Notes under the pieces: model-generated
What the model was told of the DNA's origin: nothing
Database searches by the model: none
What the model saw: only the letters and a program-made list of their open reading frames with translations
Source of the DNA: an uncultured Lachnospiraceae bacterium
GTDB lineage: Bacteria; Bacillota; Clostridia; Lachnospirales; Lachnospiraceae
Assembly (NCBI GenBank): GCA_902783765.1
Contig: CACZSB010000190.1
Coordinates: 1 to 5,977, forward strand
DNA: 5,977 bases
Reading direction: 5' to 3'
Program-made: the position numbers and the translations under genes
Shown here: positions 5,286-5,977 of the stretch, in pieces
Numbering within the stretch: the first letter of the stretch is position 1
Layout of the letters: the number at the start of each line of letters is the position of its first letter

Positions 5286-5977
5286 ATGAAAAAGATCATT
5301 CTTACCGGCGGCGGCTCCGCCGGCCATGTGACCCCCAATCTGGCCCTGATTCCCGAGCTTCAGCGTCGGGGCTATTCCATTGAATATATCGGTTCCGAAA
5401 ACGGTCTGGAGCGGGAGCTGGTGGAGGCCGCCGGGATTCCCTATCATCCCATTGCCACCGGCAAGCTCCGGCGTTATTTGAGTCTGAAAAATCTCACGGA
5501 CCCTTTCCGGGTCCTTAAGGGCTTCGCCCAGGCCAAAAAGCTTTTGAAAACCCTGAAACCGGATGCGATTTTTGCCAAGGGGGGTTTTGTCTCCGCCCCG
5601 GTGCTGAAGGCGGCCCGGGCCCTTAAAATTCCCGCTCTGCTCCACGAATCGGATCTGACCCCCGGCCTGGCCAACCGGCTTTGCTTTAAGGATGTGCGCT
5701 TTGCCCTTTGCAATTTTCCCGAAACCCTGGCCCATTTTCCGGCGGGCAAATCCTTTGTCAGCGGCTGCCCCATCCGGGGGGATCTGCGGGAGGGCTCCCG
5801 GCCCCAGGGCCTGGCTTTTGCGGGTCTGTCGGGGGAAAAGCCCCTGCTGCTGATCATCGGCGGCAGTTTGGGTTCTTTATATCTGAATAACCAGGTGCGG
5901 GGGAATCTGGATTCCCTGTTAAATCACTTTGAAATCATTCACCTCTGCGGCAAGGGCCATCTGGATGAGTCCCTTAA
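5286..5977 (+). CDS. murG: MurG, UDP-GlcNAc:lipid I N-acetylglucosaminyltransferase (3' end beyond window)
   Basis: The 230 visible residues are the N-terminal domain and the start of the C-terminal domain of a GT28 glycosyltransferase; the family is about 350-360 residues, so roughly a third is missing. Motifs seen are GGGSAGHVTP (8-17), which includes the conserved histidine (His14); FAKGGFVSAP (96-105); HESDLTPGLANRL (120-132); SGCPIR (159-164) at the interdomain hinge; GGSLGS (192-197); and HLCGKGH (219-225). The enzyme transfers GlcNAc from UDP-GlcNAc to undecaprenyl-PP-MurNAc-pentapeptide on the inner face of the membrane, making lipid II for peptidoglycan. The start follows AAAGGAG by 7 nt. 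The gene is strongly GC-rich at third codon positions, like the synthetase-like gene and unlike the left half. It stands alone here, divergent from its neighbour, rather than in a visible mur/fts cluster; genes to the right are not seen. Confidence 0.95.
   Translation, partial: MKKIILTGGGSAGHVTPNLALIPELQRRGYSIEYIGSENGLERELVEAAGIPYHPIATGKLRRYLSLKNLTDPFRVLKGFAQAKKLLKTLKPDAIFAKGGFVSAPVLKAARALKIPALLHESDLTPGLANRLCFKDVRFALCNFPETLAHFPAGKSFVSGCPIRGDLREGSRPQGLAFAGLSGEKPLLLIIGGSLGSLYLNNQVRGNLDSLLNHFEIIHLCGKGHLDESL

Noticed and set aside
5235..5735. 166-codon minus-strand frame opposite murG
   Set aside because: It is an antisense shadow of a firmly identified murG.
1..5977. CRISPR arrays, tRNA or rRNA genes, intact transposase or integrase
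   Set aside because: No regularly spaced repeats, no tRNA-like cloverleaf or rRNA signature, and no transposase motifs were seen in any gene.

Overview
The window looks like a chromosomal segment of a Gram-positive, Clostridia-type bacterium (Bacillota). The main reasons are a MurG of the clostridial type, strong AGGAGG ribosome-binding sites and sigma-A-like promoters. This placement is inferred from sequence style, not from a database match. Composition is uneven. The right-hand genes are GC-rich (46 of 60 bases G/C at 5761-5820), the ATPase gene is intermediate (29 of 60 at 2101-2160), and the gap near 3001-3060 is very AT-rich (16 of 60).

Layout. (1) 1-1131, minus strand, running off the left edge: an XRE/Cro-type helix-turn-helix domain fused to a UDP-glucose 6-dehydrogenase. 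(2) 1132-1652: a long regulatory gap. It holds an extended -10 promoter for the fusion gene, two matching operator-like sites (1143-1161 and 1286-1306), a good plus-strand promoter covered by the second site, a run of hairpins (1324-1509) and a separate promoter for the next gene. (3) 1653-2906, plus strand: a complete AAA_14/DUF4143-type ATPase of unknown role. (4) 2907-3148: an AT-rich gap with a convincing minus-strand promoter and RBS leading into a 20-codon reading frame, possibly the stump of a gene cut off by the ATPase cassette. (5) 3149-5128, minus strand: a methionyl-tRNA-synthetase-like protein with an altered KMSKS loop and a large insert. (6) 5129-5285: a divergent promoter region. 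(7) 5286 to the right edge, plus strand: murG, truncated by the window.

The MurG gene (lipid II synthesis) and the synthetase-like gene form a divergent, housekeeping-looking pair. The left half looks more accessory. The most interesting signal is at the left: the dehydrogenase, which would make UDP-glucuronate for surface polysaccharide, carries its own DNA-binding domain. Its upstream region has two near-identical dyad sites, one next to its own RBS and one lying exactly over a divergent promoter. This suggests a self-regulating enzyme-repressor. It is a hypothesis from sequence, not a demonstrated system. No CRISPR array, tRNA, rRNA or intact transposase was seen.
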